Shown here one piece after another: positions 1 to 9,101 of a DNA stretch of 64,000 nucleotides. Position 1 is the stretch's first letter. The number at the start of each line of letters is the position of its first letter. Under the pieces are notes generated by a model. The model saw nothing but the letters and a program-made list of their open reading frames with translations, did not search any database and was not told the origin of the DNA. This DNA comes from Hymenobacter mucosus (lineage in GTDB: Bacteria; Bacteroidota; Bacteroidia; Cytophagales; Hymenobacteraceae): positions 434,001 through 498,000 of the forward strand of contig NZ_FZNS01000003.1 in the NCBI RefSeq assembly GCF_900188255.1, written 5' to 3'. A program made the translations under genes and the position numbers.

Positions 1-2
1 CC

Positions 3-1049
3 GGCACGCTTACCATCCCGCTGGGCCCCGGGCCCTTCCCGGCGGTGGTGCTGCTCTCCGACATGGGCGCCCAAGACCGGGACGGTACCGCTCGCAGCTA
101 CCGGCCCCTACTTATGCTGGCCGACTACCTCAGCCAGCAGGGCATTGCCGTGCTACGCTTTGATGATAGGGGAGTAGGAAAATCAGAAGGTGATAATGCG
201 GCTACTACTACGGCCGAGCGCGTCAAGGATGCCCAGGCGGCAGTAGCCTTTCTGCGCGCCCGCCCCGATATGGTGCCTACTCGCATTGGGTTGATTGGTC
301 ATGGCGAAGGCGGCAACGTAGGCTTAGTGGCCGCTAGCCAAGCTGAAGCACCCTCGTTTGTAATTACGCTGGCCGCTACCGGGCAGCTGGGACGCGAAAT
401 GTTGGCTACCCAGCAAGCCACCCAGCACCTAGCCGCCGCCACCGACACAAGCCAAACCTTGGGTAAGCGACGCCTCCTAGCTGCGCAAGAAACCAAGAAG
501 CAGGTAGAAAAGATGCGGGCCGAAGGCGCCAACTCTGCCCAGATTGAAACTGCGCTGGCCCAGCAGCAACTCCGCGAGAAAATAGAGGCACAAAAACTAC
601 TCAGCAAGGCTCTTAAGCGCCAGCAAGCTATGCTGGAAATCATTCGTCAGACGGCCGACGATGGACAGGCTCAGGCCATTGTCACTAACATGCTGCGCCA
701 GGATGATTCTACCCTGGACCCCGGCCAAGCACGAACTGCGGCCATTCGGATGACGACCCCCTGGTATCGGAGCTACCTCAACTTCGATCCTCAGCAGGGC
801 CTTGCTAAAGTAACCTGCCCCGTGCTACTGCTCCACGGCACCGACGATGTGGAGGTAGCGCTCAGTAACATGGCCCAGCTAGAGAAGGGCCTGAAAGCAA
901 ACCGCCACGTAACAATGCAGCGCCTGGAAGAAGTAAACCACGGCTTCCAAGCACCAGAAGCAACGTGGCCAGTGTTCAACAGCCTACCTCAGCCTGTCTT
1001 CTCGCCGGTGGCCCTTGCCACCATCCGCGACTGGATTCGGCAACTGTAG
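3..1049 (+). CDS. alpha/beta hydrolase, 5' end outside window; nucleophile Ser appears replaced
   Basis: The reading frame is open from the left edge (GTLTIPLGPGPFPAVVLLS), so the start and any signal peptide lie upstream. The layout is that of secreted or periplasmic alpha/beta hydrolases of the Bacteroidota: the DRDGT strand, a DDRGVGKS turn, an insertion rich in Gln/Ala/Lys helices (about codons 135-235), a late acid in GTDDVEV and a His in VNHGFQ near the end. The nucleophile elbow, normally GHSEGG in this family, reads GHGEGG (codon 303-305 is GGC, Gly), so the catalytic Ser seems lost. It may be non-catalytic or a sequencing error. A weak hairpin follows at 1080-1106. Family assignment is firm; activity and substrate are unknown. 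Confidence 0.8.
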   Translation, partial: GTLTIPLGPGPFPAVVLLSDMGAQDRDGTARSYRPLLMLADYLSQQGIAVLRFDDRGVGKSEGDNAATTTAERVKDAQAAVAFLRARPDMVPTRIGLIGHGEGGNVGLVAASQAEAPSFVITLAATGQLGREMLATQQATQHLAAATDTSQTLGKRRLLAAQETKKQVEKMRAEGANSAQIETALAQQQLREKIEAQKLLSKALKRQQAMLEIIRQTADDGQAQAIVTNMLRQDDSTLDPGQARTAAIRMTTPWYRSYLNFDPQQGLAKVTCPVLLLHGTDDVEVALSNMAQLEKGLKANRHVTMQRLEEVNHGFQAPEATWPVFNSLPQPVFSPVALATIRDWIRQL

Positions 1050-1079
1050 AATCTGAAAGGCAAGCAGCAGTGTAAGCGC

Positions 1080-1106
1080 AGGGCTTTATCCGTTGGGTAA
1101 GGCCCT
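1080..1106 (+). terminator. probable terminator after the alpha/beta hydrolase
   Basis: An imperfect hairpin (AGGGCTTTATCC / GGTAAGGCCCT) is followed by CTCTCTTGTT. It lies between the hydrolase stop and kbl. Confidence 0.5.
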
Positions 1107-1175
1107 CTCTTGTTATTGGATACCGTACTTTTACCTTCCCATCCGTTTACTAGTGTATTTACATTCCCTCTGCCA

Positions 1176-2423
1176 ATGTACGCCACCCTCCAGCCCGACC
1201 TCGAACAGCAACTGCAGGAAATCAAAGATGCTGGCCTCTATAAGAAGGAGCGCATCATTACCTCGCCTCAGGGCGCCGAAATTGAAACGACCGAAGCCGG
1301 GGAAGTGCTGAACTTCTGCGCTAATAACTACTTAGGCTTGTCGTCGCACCCCGAGGTAGTGAAGGCGGCCAAAGAAGCCATTGATACCCACGGCTACGGA
1401 ATGTCGTCGGTGCGCTTTATTTGCGGTACTCAGGACATTCACAAGCAGTTAGAGCAGAAGCTGGCCGAATTTCTCGGTACTGAAGACACGATTCTCTACG
1501 CCGCCGCCTTTGATGCCAACGGGGGGGTATTCGAGCCCTTGTTCTCGGAGCAAGACGCCATTATTTCGGACTCGCTCAACCACGCTTCTATCATTGATGG
1601 CGTGCGCCTGTGCAAAGCCCAGCGCTACCGCTACGCCCACAACGACATGGAAGATCTGGAAAAGCAGCTCCAGGACGCCCAGGCTAAAGGCACGCGCCAC
1701 CGCATTATCGTTACCGATGGCTCTTTTTCCATGGACGGCACCATCGCGCAGCTCGACAAAATCTGCGACTTAGCCGACAAGTATCAAGCCCTCGTGATGA
1801 TTGATGAGTGTCACTCGATGGGCTTCCTGGGCAAAACGGGCCGTGGCACCCACGAGTACCGCGACGTACTAGGCCGCGTAGACATCATCACGGGTACCTT
1901 GGGCAAAGCCCTCGGCGGCGCCATGGGTGGCTTTACCTCGGGTCGCAAGGAAATTATTGATATGCTGCGCCAGCGTAGCCGCCCCTATTTGTTCTCCAAC
2001 ACCCTGGCGCCAGCCATTGTGGGCGCTAGCTTGCGTGTGCTAGAACTGCTCACGGAAAGCACTGAGTTGCGCGACAAGCTGGAAGAAAATACCAAGTATT
2101 TCCGGGAAAAGATGACGGCGGCTGGCTTCGACATTAAGCCGGGCGAGCATCCTATTGTGCCGGTGATGCTGTACGACGCCAAGCTCAGCCAAGACTTTGC
2201 CGCCAAGATGCTAGAGAAAGGCATTTACGTGGTTGGTTTCTACTTCCCCGTAGTGCCTAAGGGCCAGGCCCGTATTCGGGTGCAGCTCTCGGCCGCTCAC
2301 ACCCGCGAGCATCTGGATAAAGCCATCGGTGCTTTCATTGAAGTAGGCCGTGAACTGGGCACCATTAAGGAACCTTCGGCCCAGCAGCCGGAAGCAGGCC
2401 AAGTAGTAACGAACACACCCTAA
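1176..2423 (+). CDS. kbl: glycine C-acetyltransferase (2-amino-3-ketobutyrate CoA ligase), 415 aa
   Basis: PLP enzyme of the alpha-oxoamine synthase family. It converts 2-amino-3-oxobutyrate and CoA to glycine and acetyl-CoA in cytosolic threonine degradation. Visible features are the substrate-loop [13 protein letters not shown] (about residues 48-59), the cofactor-binding region [13 protein letters not shown] (207-219; D210, H213) and the PLP lysine in [10 protein letters not shown] (K244). Length fits the family (about 395-415). ATG 1176 is chosen because homology begins at MYATL; an in-frame upstream ATG at 1110 would add a non-conserved stretch. A near-consensus -7 box (TACTTTTA) lies about 45 nt upstream. 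No tdh lies next to it, so the partner threonine dehydrogenase must be elsewhere. The related enzymes BioF, SPT and ALAS are possible, but the sequence reads best as Kbl. Confidence 0.93.
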   Translation: MYATLQPDLEQQLQEIKDAGLYKKERIITSPQGAEIETTEAGEVLNFCANNYLGLSSHPEVVKAAKEAIDTHGYGMSSVRFICGTQDIHKQLEQKLAEFLGTEDTILYAAAFDANGGVFEPLFSEQDAIISDSLNHASIIDGVRLCKAQRYRYAHNDMEDLEKQLQDAQAKGTRHRIIVTDGSFSMDGTIAQLDKICDLADKYQALVMIDECHSMGFLGKTGRGTHEYRDVLGRVDIITGTLGKALGGAMGGFTSGRKEIIDMLRQRSRPYLFSNTLAPAIVGASLRVLELLTESTELRDKLEENTKYFREKMTAAGFDIKPGEHPIVPVMLYDAKLSQDFAAKMLEKGIYVVGFYFPVVPKGQARIRVQLSAAHTREHLDKAIGAFIEVGRELGTIKEPSAQQPEAGQVVTNTP

Positions 2424-2443
2424 TCAGACGAGGCGTGCCGCGT

Positions 2444-2493
2444 AAAAGCTAAGCAGGCCTTTCTTACTAGTAAGAAAGGCCTGCTTAGCTTTT
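2444..2493. terminator. perfect bidirectional terminator between kbl and cdaA
   Basis: A perfect 23-bp inverted repeat with a CTAG loop. The outer A and T runs let it serve kbl (+) and cdaA (-), which converge here. Confidence 0.9.
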
Positions 2494-2509
2494 GAGGTTT
2501 GAGTACTTA

Positions 2510-3349
2510 TTACGCCGCCACCTCTGCCGCCGAGCCTGTGGAAGCTATTGGTTGCTTAGGCGCCACGTCAAACAGGAACTCGTTGAGGCGGGCACGTAGG
2601 TCAGCCGAAGCTAGGTTGCGGAATACTTCGCCGCCACGCACCAACGACACCTGCCCGGTTTCTTCACTCACTACCAGCACCACGGCATCCGTCACCTCGG
2701 TGAGGCCAATGGCGGCGCGGTGACGCAAACCCATGGAGGCGGGCACATCGGGGTTTTCACTCACGGGCAGAATGCAGCGCGCCGCTTGAATGCGCCCCTG
2801 CGTAATGATGACGGCGCCGTCGTGCAAGGGGCTGGTTTTGTTAAAGATGCTCATCAGCAGGCGTTTGCTGACGGTGGCATCAATCAGGTCGCCGGAATCG
2901 GCGAAGAACTTTAGATCGGAAGCCAGACTGAAGGCAATAAGGGCACCCGTGTTTTTACCAGAGAGGCTCTTGGCAGCTTCTACGAAGGGCGTTATGTTCA
3001 TTCGCTCACTACCCGTCTCGCGTCGCCAAGGAAACACCCGTACCCGGTCGAGGGCCGTGGCCTTCCCAATGGTGAGCAGAAACCGCCTGATTTCCTGCTG
3101 AAATAGAATGATGCCAGCCAGTACACCTACGCTCATAAACTGGCCCAAAATATTGGTCAGTAGCTCCATTCCGGTGGCTTTCACTACCAGATACAGCAGG
3201 TAGATGGACATGAAGCCCAGGAAAATCTTCAGCGCTACGCTTCCCGTCAGCAGCTTATAGAGCTGATAGAACAGCACCGTGACCAGAAGCACGTCCACGA
3301 CGTCTACCCAGCCGATGCGCAGAAAGCCGATGGCGAAGGAACCTAGCAC
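2510..3349 (-). CDS. cdaA: diadenylate cyclase CdaA (c-di-AMP synthase), 279 aa
   Basis: Membrane-bound DisA_N cyclase that makes c-di-AMP from two ATP. Three hydrophobic segments span about residues 10-30, 40-57 and 65-83. They are followed by a short coiled linker (QQEIRRFLLTIGKA) and the catalytic domain carrying both signatures, DGA (177-179, in SPLHDGAVI) and RHR (209-211, in GLRHRAAIG). Length is typical of the CdaA/DacA class. The start overlaps the end of folP by 7 bp, so the two are cotranscribed (folP-cdaA). Neither CdaR nor GlmM is adjacent, unlike the Firmicute operon. c-di-AMP usually controls K+ and osmotic balance and wall homeostasis; that role here is inferred from the family. 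Confidence 0.95.
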   Translation of the reverse strand: MLGSFAIGFLRIGWVDVVDVLLVTVLFYQLYKLLTGSVALKIFLGFMSIYLLYLVVKATGMELLTNILGQFMSVGVLAGIILFQQEIRRFLLTIGKATALDRVRVFPWRRETGSERMNITPFVEAAKSLSGKNTGALIAFSLASDLKFFADSGDLIDATVSKRLLMSIFNKTSPLHDGAVIITQGRIQAARCILPVSENPDVPASMGLRHRAAIGLTEVTDAVVLVVSEETGQVSLVRGGEVFRNLASADLRARLNEFLFDVAPKQPIASTGSAAEVAA

Positions 3350-4224
3350 AGAGCAGAGGGAAAGGTGTTAGATACGAGTTGAATGGTTTGCATGGCCTCA
3401 GCTACATCGTGTACGCGTAGCAACCGGGCGTCGTTGAGCAGGGCTATCGTATTGACACTAATGGTACCGGCTAGGGCTGCTTCCGGTCCCAAGCCCAGCG
3501 GCTTGTACACCATACTCTTGCGCGAAAGGCCAGCTAGTATTGGCAAACCCAGTACTTGCAGTTCCCGCATCCGGCGCAGCAGCTCGTGGCCCTGGCGTGG
3601 CGTTTTGGCAAATCCAAAACCAGGATCAAGCACCACGTCGGTTACGCCGTGGCGGCGTAGCTCGGCCAGCTTGTCGCGGAAGTAGCGCACCAGCTCCAGT
3701 ACTAGGTCTTCCTCGTAGTGGGTGTGCTGGGTCATGGTTTGGGGCGTGCCGCGCATGTGCATCAGAATGTAGGGCACTTGCAGGCGGCCAGCAGTAGCTA
3801 GCATGGCCTCGTCGAGCTGCCCCCCGCTGATATCGTTGAGGATGTCGGCCCCCGTTGCTACGGCTTCGGCGGCTACCTCAGCCCGGAAGGTGTCCACGGA
3901 AATAAATGCTTCGGGAAAGGCCTTGTGCACGGCGGCCACGGCAGGTAGTAGGCGCCGCATTTCCTCGGCGGGGGAAATGTCCTCGGCTCCCGGGCGGGAT
4001 GAGTAGCCCCCCAGGTCGAGTACAGCTGCGCCGGCTTGCAACATCTGCTCGGCCCGGCGCAGCAGGTCATCTTCAGCCTTCACGCGGCTGTCGGCAAAGA
4101 ACGAATCAGGCGTGAGATTCAGAATGCCCATCACCTGCGGCCGGCGCAGATCTAGCACGCGCCCACCGGGGCAACGCAGGGTCTGCCGCGGCGAAAAACA
4201 CGTATCTTGCGGGGCCTGGAGCAT
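3343..4224 (-). CDS. folP: dihydropteroate synthase, 293 aa
   Basis: Cytosolic folate enzyme that joins p-aminobenzoate to 6-hydroxymethyl-dihydropterin pyrophosphate. The pterin-binding TIM-barrel signatures are all present: MGILNLTPDSFF (about 32-43), LDLGGYSSRPGAE (about 69-81), SVDTF (about 109-113), DILNDISGG, ILMHMRGTPQTM, LDPGFGFAKT and the closing GLSRKSM. Length is close to the usual 270-290 with a short N-terminal extension. It is the first gene of the two-gene folP-cdaA unit. ATG 4224 is the only start ahead of the conserved region and directly faces the divergent DUF1599 gene. Confidence 0.95.
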   Translation of the reverse strand: MLQAPQDTCFSPRQTLRCPGGRVLDLRRPQVMGILNLTPDSFFADSRVKAEDDLLRRAEQMLQAGAAVLDLGGYSSRPGAEDISPAEEMRRLLPAVAAVHKAFPEAFISVDTFRAEVAAEAVATGADILNDISGGQLDEAMLATAGRLQVPYILMHMRGTPQTMTQHTHYEEDLVLELVRYFRDKLAELRRHGVTDVVLDPGFGFAKTPRQGHELLRRMRELQVLGLPILAGLSRKSMVYKPLGLGPEAALAGTISVNTIALLNDARLLRVHDVAEAMQTIQLVSNTFPSALC

Positions 4225-4380
4225 GGTTCTGGGCAGTTAGGAGTTAGCCTACAAAGCGCCGCTGTAGCAGTTCGCCGACGAGGGTAACGCATGGCGGTTG
4301 CCACCACTGGCTGATGATTTCGCCTCGGCTGCGGTTCGCAGAATGGGTGGAGTGAAGTACAACAAAATAGGCTGAAAAAC

Positions 4381-4935
4381 TTGGAGAATCAAACCCAGCA
4401 CGAATACGACCAAGTAATTGGGCAATGTCGCCAGCTGTTTCTGGCCAAAACGCATGACTACGGCACCGCGTGGCGAATCCTGCGTCTACCATCCGTAACG
4501 GATCAGATTTACATCAAGGCGCAGCGCATTCGCAGCATCCAGGAAAAAGGCACGCAGCTAGTGGCCGATGGGGTAGAGGAGGAGTTTGTCGCCATTATCA
4601 ACTACTGCGTTATTGCCCTCATGCAACTGCGCCTACCCGCCGATGCCCCCCTCGACCTGGAACCCGCCGCGGTGGCTACTGCCTACGATGACCAGGTAGA
4701 TGAAAACCGCCGCCTGCTGTTCGCCAAAAACCATGACTATGGCGAGGCGTGGCGCCAGATGCGCATTGAGAGCATTACCGATATTATTCTGATGAAGCTG
4801 CACCGTACCAAGCAAATTGAGGACCTTGGTGGCCTCACGCAGGTATCAGAAGGCGTGGAGGCCAACTACCGCGACATGCTCAACTATGCTGTGTTTGTGC
4901 TCATCAAAATGAAGTATGCTACTCCGGCCGCCTAG
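4381..4935 (+). CDS. DUF1599 protein with tandem duplicated domain, 184 aa
   Basis: Function unknown. The protein is two copies of one unit: LFLAKTHDYGTAWRILR...IYIKAQRIRSIQ in the first half and LLFAKNHDYGEAWRQMR...ILMKLHRTKQIE in the second, each followed by a hydrophobic helix with INYCVIAL or LNYAVFVL. This is the hallmark of DUF1599, common in Bacteroidota and loosely related to nucleotide pyrophosphohydrolase-type helical folds. The start is a TTG (4381); no in-frame ATG lies upstream, and family members begin at this point. It is divergent from folP, with which such genes are often neighbours. Confidence 0.88.
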   Translation: MENQTQHEYDQVIGQCRQLFLAKTHDYGTAWRILRLPSVTDQIYIKAQRIRSIQEKGTQLVADGVEEEFVAIINYCVIALMQLRLPADAPLDLEPAAVATAYDDQVDENRRLLFAKNHDYGEAWRQMRIESITDIILMKLHRTKQIEDLGGLTQVSEGVEANYRDMLNYAVFVLIKMKYATPAA

Positions 4936-5120
4936 CCGATACGCGTAGACTAGAAAATGCGTGGTAACTAGCGCACGGTGGCCGGCTTTTCTACGTAATA
5001 AGAGCGTTGTGCACCAATAGATGCCTCGTGTGGTTAGAGCCTTCGTACGCTCCGGCTGATCATTACCTTTAGAACTTCTGCCAGCCCTGGGCCCAGACTC
5101 CAAGATTCTACGATTGCAAC

Positions 5121-6227
5121 ATGAAACAAATCACCCGTATTTGCTGGCTACTGCTGGGCATTGTGTTCATCTTCTCGGGCCTCGTAAAGCTAAACGACCC
5201 CATTGGCACGGCCCTCAAGCTGGAAGAGTATTTTGAGGTATTCAGCAAAGATTTTGGCTCGTTCTTTCAGGTATTTATCCCCCACGCCCGCACGCTCAGC
5301 ATCTTCCTCAGCTCCCTGGAAGTAGTACTGGGGGTAGCGGTGTTATTACGCTGGATGCTGCGCCAAACTTTGTGGGTGCTGCTGGCACTGCTGGTGTTCT
5401 TTGGGTTCCTTACATTCTACTCCGCCGCTTTCAACAAGGTAACGGACTGCGGCTGCTTCGGCGACTTTATTAAGCTAACCCCCTGGACGTCCTTCGCCAA
5501 GGATATGTTCTTGCTACTGCTGTGGGCAGTAGTGTTTTTCAACTTGCGCTACCTGCGCCGCGTATTTGCTAAGGGTACCCTGGGCGTCATGTACATCACC
5601 ATTGCCTCGGCCGTGGCCATTGGTATTGGGGTGCGGGCCTTGGGCCACTTGCCCTACTTCGATTTCTTGCCTTATAAGGAAGGCAATGACATTGGCCAGT
5701 TGATGAAGCCCCAAGAAGCCGCCCGCTACGAGTATGTAATGGAGCGCAACGGCGAAAGCAAAACCTTTACGGAATATCCCACCGACTCGACCTGGAAATA
5801 CAAAAGCATGAATGTGCTTAACCCAGAAAAGTCGAAGCCTCTGATTACCGACTTTTCAGTGTTTGATGCGGATGGCAAAGACTACACAGGAGAGGTACTA
5901 AAGGGCAATAAGCTGGTGCTAGTAGTGCAGGACGTGCAAAGCGCCGACCGGGACCGGTACAAGGACATCAACAGCCTTTTGGAAGCGGCCAGCAAGTCGC
6001 GCAAGCGTATTGAATCCCTCGTGATTACAAGCAGCAGCCCCGGGGCTTTCGACGCTTACCGCCACGATGTGAACCTGGGGGCTCCCTTCTATTTCGCCGA
6101 CGCTACCGTGCTTAAGTCGATGATTCGCTCTAACCCAGGCCTTATTCTGCTGCAAAACGGAGTAGTGAAAGGGAAGTACCACTACCACGACATCCCCGCA
6201 ATAGGCGACTTGGAAGCAAAGCTGTAA
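5121..6227 (+). CDS. BT_3928-type DoxX-like membrane protein, 368 aa
   Basis: The N-terminal half has four hydrophobic segments (about residues 7-25, 55-77, 84-103, 120-140) with the DoxX-like start GIVFIFSGLVKLNDPIGTALK and a conserved CGCFGDF motif (about 113-119) between helices. A further segment (about 153-171) leads to a soluble C-terminal domain with a thioredoxin-like strand pattern (KLVLVVQDV, IESLVITSSS, GLILLQNGVVKGKYHY) but no CxxC. The architecture matches the family named after Bacteroides BT_3928. The molecular role is not established; a redox link is suggested by the domain pairing. A TACCTTTA box lies about 50 nt upstream. Confidence 0.85.
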   Translation: MKQITRICWLLLGIVFIFSGLVKLNDPIGTALKLEEYFEVFSKDFGSFFQVFIPHARTLSIFLSSLEVVLGVAVLLRWMLRQTLWVLLALLVFFGFLTFYSAAFNKVTDCGCFGDFIKLTPWTSFAKDMFLLLLWAVVFFNLRYLRRVFAKGTLGVMYITIASAVAIGIGVRALGHLPYFDFLPYKEGNDIGQLMKPQEAARYEYVMERNGESKTFTEYPTDSTWKYKSMNVLNPEKSKPLITDFSVFDADGKDYTGEVLKGNKLVLVVQDVQSADRDRYKDINSLLEAASKSRKRIESLVITSSSPGAFDAYRHDVNLGAPFYFADATVLKSMIRSNPGLILLQNGVVKGKYHYHDIPAIGDLEAKL

Positions 6228-6319
6228 GCAGTTGCGTCGATGATAGACTTGTGAGTTGCCAAGTAGTACTGATAATTTGCAGGTGCGCACTCAGCAACTC
6301 GTAACTGGCAATTCGTAGC

Positions 6320-7375
6320 ATGATTGGATTTATTCTGAGCCGTTTGGGGCAAGGGGTGTTGGTACTGGCGGGCGTGGCCCTTACGGTATTTTTCCTGTTT
6401 AATGTGCTGCCCGGCGACCCAGTAGCCCTACTAGCGGGCCAGCGCTCCGATGCCGAAACGCGGGCCGCCATTGCCGCCGACCTCGGCCTGGACCAGCCGC
6501 TACCCCTGCAACTGGTAGGCTACCTGAACGACGTATCGCCCCTGGGGCTACATGCCCGCGACTCGGCGGGCGTTGCCAAGTACGGGGGCGTAGCGTTGGT
6601 GCCGTTTGGTCAGCGGGCCTTAGTACTGAAAGTGCCTTACCTACGCCGCTCCTTCCAAACCAACAAGGACGTGCTTAGCACATTGCTGGACCACTTCACA
6701 GGTACGCTATGGCTAGCCGTAGCGGCTATGATGCTGGCCGCAGTTGTGGGCATCAGCTTGGGTGTGGTGGCGGCTCTTAAGCCGCATTCGTGGCTAGACC
6801 GGCTGCTAGTGTCTACCTCCGTGCTAGGAATTTCGGTGCCCTCTTTTGTAGCGGCCATTCTCATTGCCATATCCTTTGGCTTCTACTGGAGCCACTGGAC
6901 TGGGCTCAACCTCACGGGCCAACTCTACGAAACCGACCCCTTTACGGGACGGCACCTAGTGCTGCGCAACTTGGTGCTACCTGCGTTTGCCCTCGGAATT
7001 CGGCCCTTGGCGGTTATCGTGCAGCTCACGCGTTCGTCTATGCTCGATGTGCTTAGCCAGGACTACATCCGTACGGCCCGCGCCAAGGGGCTTTCCAGCT
7101 ACCGCGTAATTATAGGGCATGCCTTGAAGAATGCGCTGAATCCGGTAATTACTGCGGTGTCGGGCTGGCTGGCTTCGCTCATGGCCGGCGCGTTCTTTAT
7201 CGAGTACATTTTCAACTGGAAGGGGTTGGGAACCGTCACGCTGCGGGCCGTCGAAAACCTTGATTTCCCAGTAGTAATGGGTGCTACTATTTTCATAGCG
7301 GCCATCTTTGTGCTCGTCAATATTGTGGTAGATGTACTCTACGCCCTGCTTGACCCCCGCGTGAAGCTGGGTTAA
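6320..7375 (+). CDS. ABC transporter permease, DppB/OppB type, 351 aa
   Basis: Inner-membrane permease of the dipeptide/oligopeptide/nickel class. The N-terminal helix with VFFLFNVLPGDPV is the DppB-type signature, and the Q/L-rich LGLDQPLPLQ follows. A long periplasmic loop (about 65-125) precedes the transmembrane domain, and the EAA loop that contacts the ATPase reads YIRTARAKGLSSYRVIIGHALKNAL (split here as YIRTARAKGLSS and RVIIGHALKNAL). The partner permease, ATPases and binding protein are not adjacent; Bacteroidota often encode them elsewhere. Substrate cannot be read from sequence. Confidence 0.9.
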   Translation: MIGFILSRLGQGVLVLAGVALTVFFLFNVLPGDPVALLAGQRSDAETRAAIAADLGLDQPLPLQLVGYLNDVSPLGLHARDSAGVAKYGGVALVPFGQRALVLKVPYLRRSFQTNKDVLSTLLDHFTGTLWLAVAAMMLAAVVGISLGVVAALKPHSWLDRLLVSTSVLGISVPSFVAAILIAISFGFYWSHWTGLNLTGQLYETDPFTGRHLVLRNLVLPAFALGIRPLAVIVQLTRSSMLDVLSQDYIRTARAKGLSSYRVIIGHALKNALNPVITAVSGWLASLMAGAFFIEYIFNWKGLGTVTLRAVENLDFPVVMGATIFIAAIFVLVNIVVDVLYALLDPRVKLG

Positions 7376-7503
7376 TCCGCACTTACTAGGTGGTTCATCC
7401 CCGTTGAAGACTACTTGGTTTCTGTTCTACCAACCGGGCATGTTAGGCCCGTGCTTGGTCTAGTCCCATTGCTTGCACACCACACCTCCTTTCCTTATTT
7501 GCT

Positions 7504-8025
7504 ATGCGTCTTTATCTCATTGGCATGCCCGCAGCAGGCAAAACCACACTGGGCCGGGCCCTGGCTACAGCCTACGGGGTGCCTTTTCGGGACCTAGACG
7601 AGGAGATAGTGCAACGGGAGCAGCGCAGTGTGTCGGAGATTTTTGCCCAAGATGGGGAAGACTACTTCCGTCAGCGTGAGGGCGACGTACTACGCGACCT
7701 TGTAGAAACAATGCCCGAGATGGTACTGGCTACCGGTGGGGGTACTCCGTGCTATCACCACAATCTGGAGGTGCTGCTTGAAACGGGCCTGACGCTCTAC
7801 CTGGCCGTGCCGGTGTCTGTGCTAGTACAGCGGGTGTTAGCCGCGGCAGCTAGTCGTCCTTTGTTGTCGGCTTTGCCTACTGCACAAGCGCTAGAAAGCC
7901 GTTTGCACGAAACCTTACGGGCACGCCAACAGTTCTACGACCGCGCACCCTTGCGCTGTGCTGCTCCCGTTTGTTCGGTAGAGGCAGTGCGGCAGTTAGT
8001 CGAGCGTTACACTACTGCTGTCTAG
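7504..8025 (+). CDS. aroK: shikimate kinase, 173 aa
   Basis: Phosphorylates shikimate at the 3-hydroxyl in the chorismate pathway. The P-loop GMPAAGKTT (7-15), the shikimate-binding DLDEEI (D30, D32), the FRQRE loop (R56, R58) and GGG (78-80) are all present. Length is typical. ATG 7504 starts directly at MRLYLIGMP. The gene stands alone between the ABC permease and the fatty-acid hydroxylase, all on the same strand but with gaps that allow separate promoters. Confidence 0.95.
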   Translation: MRLYLIGMPAAGKTTLGRALATAYGVPFRDLDEEIVQREQRSVSEIFAQDGEDYFRQREGDVLRDLVETMPEMVLATGGGTPCYHHNLEVLLETGLTLYLAVPVSVLVQRVLAAAASRPLLSALPTAQALESRLHETLRARQQFYDRAPLRCAAPVCSVEAVRQLVERYTTAV

Positions 8026-8065
8026 TACAGACGAGCTATTGGCTCGTCGTTTGGTCAGTGCTGCT

Positions 8066-8073
8066 TATTTTTG
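8066..8073 (+). promoter_or_regulatory. TAnnTTTG -7 box ahead of the fatty-acid hydroxylase gene
   Basis: TATTTTTG matches the Bacteroidota -7 consensus exactly and sits 24 nt upstream of ATG 8098. A TTG lies at 8051-8053, closer than the usual 19-20 bp spacing, so the -33 element is weak. Confidence 0.5.
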
Positions 8074-8097
8074 CGACTTCATCATTCCTGTATCGGC

Positions 8098-8778
8098 ATG
8101 AAATCAACTTCCGAAGCTTCAGCGCCCGAAGTAAAGACCACTCCAGTGAAAACCCCGGATGCTATCCGCCCTAAGCACAAAGGGTCGGCCCAGCTGTTCG
8201 AAAATCCATTGTTGGAGCGTCTTTCGCATACGCACATTGCGCTGCCCGTATCTATTTTCCTGATTACGGCAGTTATCAGCCTGTACTATGGGCTCACGCG
8301 AGGCTTTATTTCTGGCATCTCGGCCTTTGGCTTGTTCCTGTTGGGGTGGTTTATGTTCACCTTTGCGGAGTATCTAGTGCACCGGTACGTGTACCACATT
8401 CCTGCTACTACCCCTGGGCGGGCTAAGTTTCAATACACCATGCACGGCGTGCACCACGAGTATCCTAAAGACGAAACTCGCTTGGCGATGCCGCCCATCA
8501 TCACGGTGTTCGTAGCGTCGTTGCTGTTCTTCATCTTCCGCTTCACCTTCGGTAGCTACGCCTTTGGCATTCTAGCGGGCTTCGTGTTTGGCTATGCGCT
8601 GTACTTATTTGTGCACTACGCCATTCACGTGTACGCTCCCCCGAAGAACTTCCTAAAAGTGTGGTGGACGCACCACGCCCAGCACCATTACCGTCAAGAT
8701 GAAATTGCTTTCGGTGTATCCAGCACCCTGTGGGACCACATAATTGGCACTATGCCTACCAAGCAACCAAGAAACTAA
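8098..8778 (+). CDS. fatty acid hydroxylase / sterol desaturase family, 226 aa
   Basis: Integral-membrane di-iron hydroxylase. The eight-His pattern is complete: HRYVYH (H95, H100), HGVHH (H116, H119, H120), HYAIH (H173, H177) and HHAQHH (H192-H197), set between hydrophobic segments (about 48-66, 72-92, 133-150, 155-178). The best match in layout is fatty-acid 2-hydroxylase (FA2H/Scs7-like), which would 2-hydroxylate acyl chains of sphingolipid or lipid A-like lipids. ATG 8098 is used; a TTG at 8071 in frame would overlap the promoter box. A strong terminator follows at 8796-8836. Confidence 0.88.
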   Translation: MKSTSEASAPEVKTTPVKTPDAIRPKHKGSAQLFENPLLERLSHTHIALPVSIFLITAVISLYYGLTRGFISGISAFGLFLLGWFMFTFAEYLVHRYVYHIPATTPGRAKFQYTMHGVHHEYPKDETRLAMPPIITVFVASLLFFIFRFTFGSYAFGILAGFVFGYALYLFVHYAIHVYAPPKNFLKVWWTHHAQHHYRQDEIAFGVSSTLWDHIIGTMPTKQPRN

Positions 8779-8795
8779 GCGGTATATTCTCTGAT

Positions 8796-8836
8796 AACAA
8801 AAACGGCTTCCTCAAGGAGAGGAAGCCGTTTTTGTT
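8796..8836. terminator. terminator, 18-bp stem
   Basis: A perfect inverted repeat around AAGGA with A and T tracts at the outer ends. It ends the hydroxylase transcript and could also act for the opposite strand. Confidence 0.88.
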
Positions 8837-8867
8837 TGGCTGATTACCGACCACAACAAGAAACTTA

Positions 8868-8902
8868 AAGGCCGCTTCCTGCACAGGACAGGAAGCGGCC
8901 TT
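8868..8902 (-). terminator. hairpin downstream of the 58-aa lipoprotein gene
   Basis: A 14-bp perfect stem (AAGGCCGCTTCCTG and its complement) 22 bp past the stop of the minus-strand gene, followed on that strand by TTTAAGTTTCTTG. Confidence 0.75.
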
Positions 8903-8924
8903 CGAATGGGTAACCCATGTAGAC

Positions 8925-9101
8925 TTAGCGGCGGCGGAGACGGTTCACGATAAACCACAGCAGCAGCACAATCAGAAATACACCAATAAGCCCGGTCCAA
9001 GCACCAGCTTTGAAGATGGTTCCGATAGCGTCGCAGCTGCTAAGAGAGAACGTAAGCAGCACCATGAAGGCTGCAATAAAGGGAAAACGCAGGGTATTCA
9101 T
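8925..9101 (-). CDS. small inner-membrane lipoprotein, 58 aa
   Basis: A short gene read directly: it begins MNTLRFPFIAAFMVLLTFS, continues with the lipobox-like LSSC (C24), then DAIGTIFKAGAWTGLIG, a second hydrophobic segment (about 38-53) and a basic tail NRLRRR. Small Bacteroidota proteins with a lipidated Cys followed by a GxIFKAG segment and one transmembrane helix are widespread and often carry a misleading phosphatidate cytidylyltransferase label; the role is unknown. The stop TAA (8925-8927) is followed by a hairpin, and codon use matches the neighbours. Confidence 0.75.
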   Translation of the reverse strand: MNTLRFPFIAAFMVLLTFSLSSCDAIGTIFKAGAWTGLIGVFLIVLLLWFIVNRLRRR

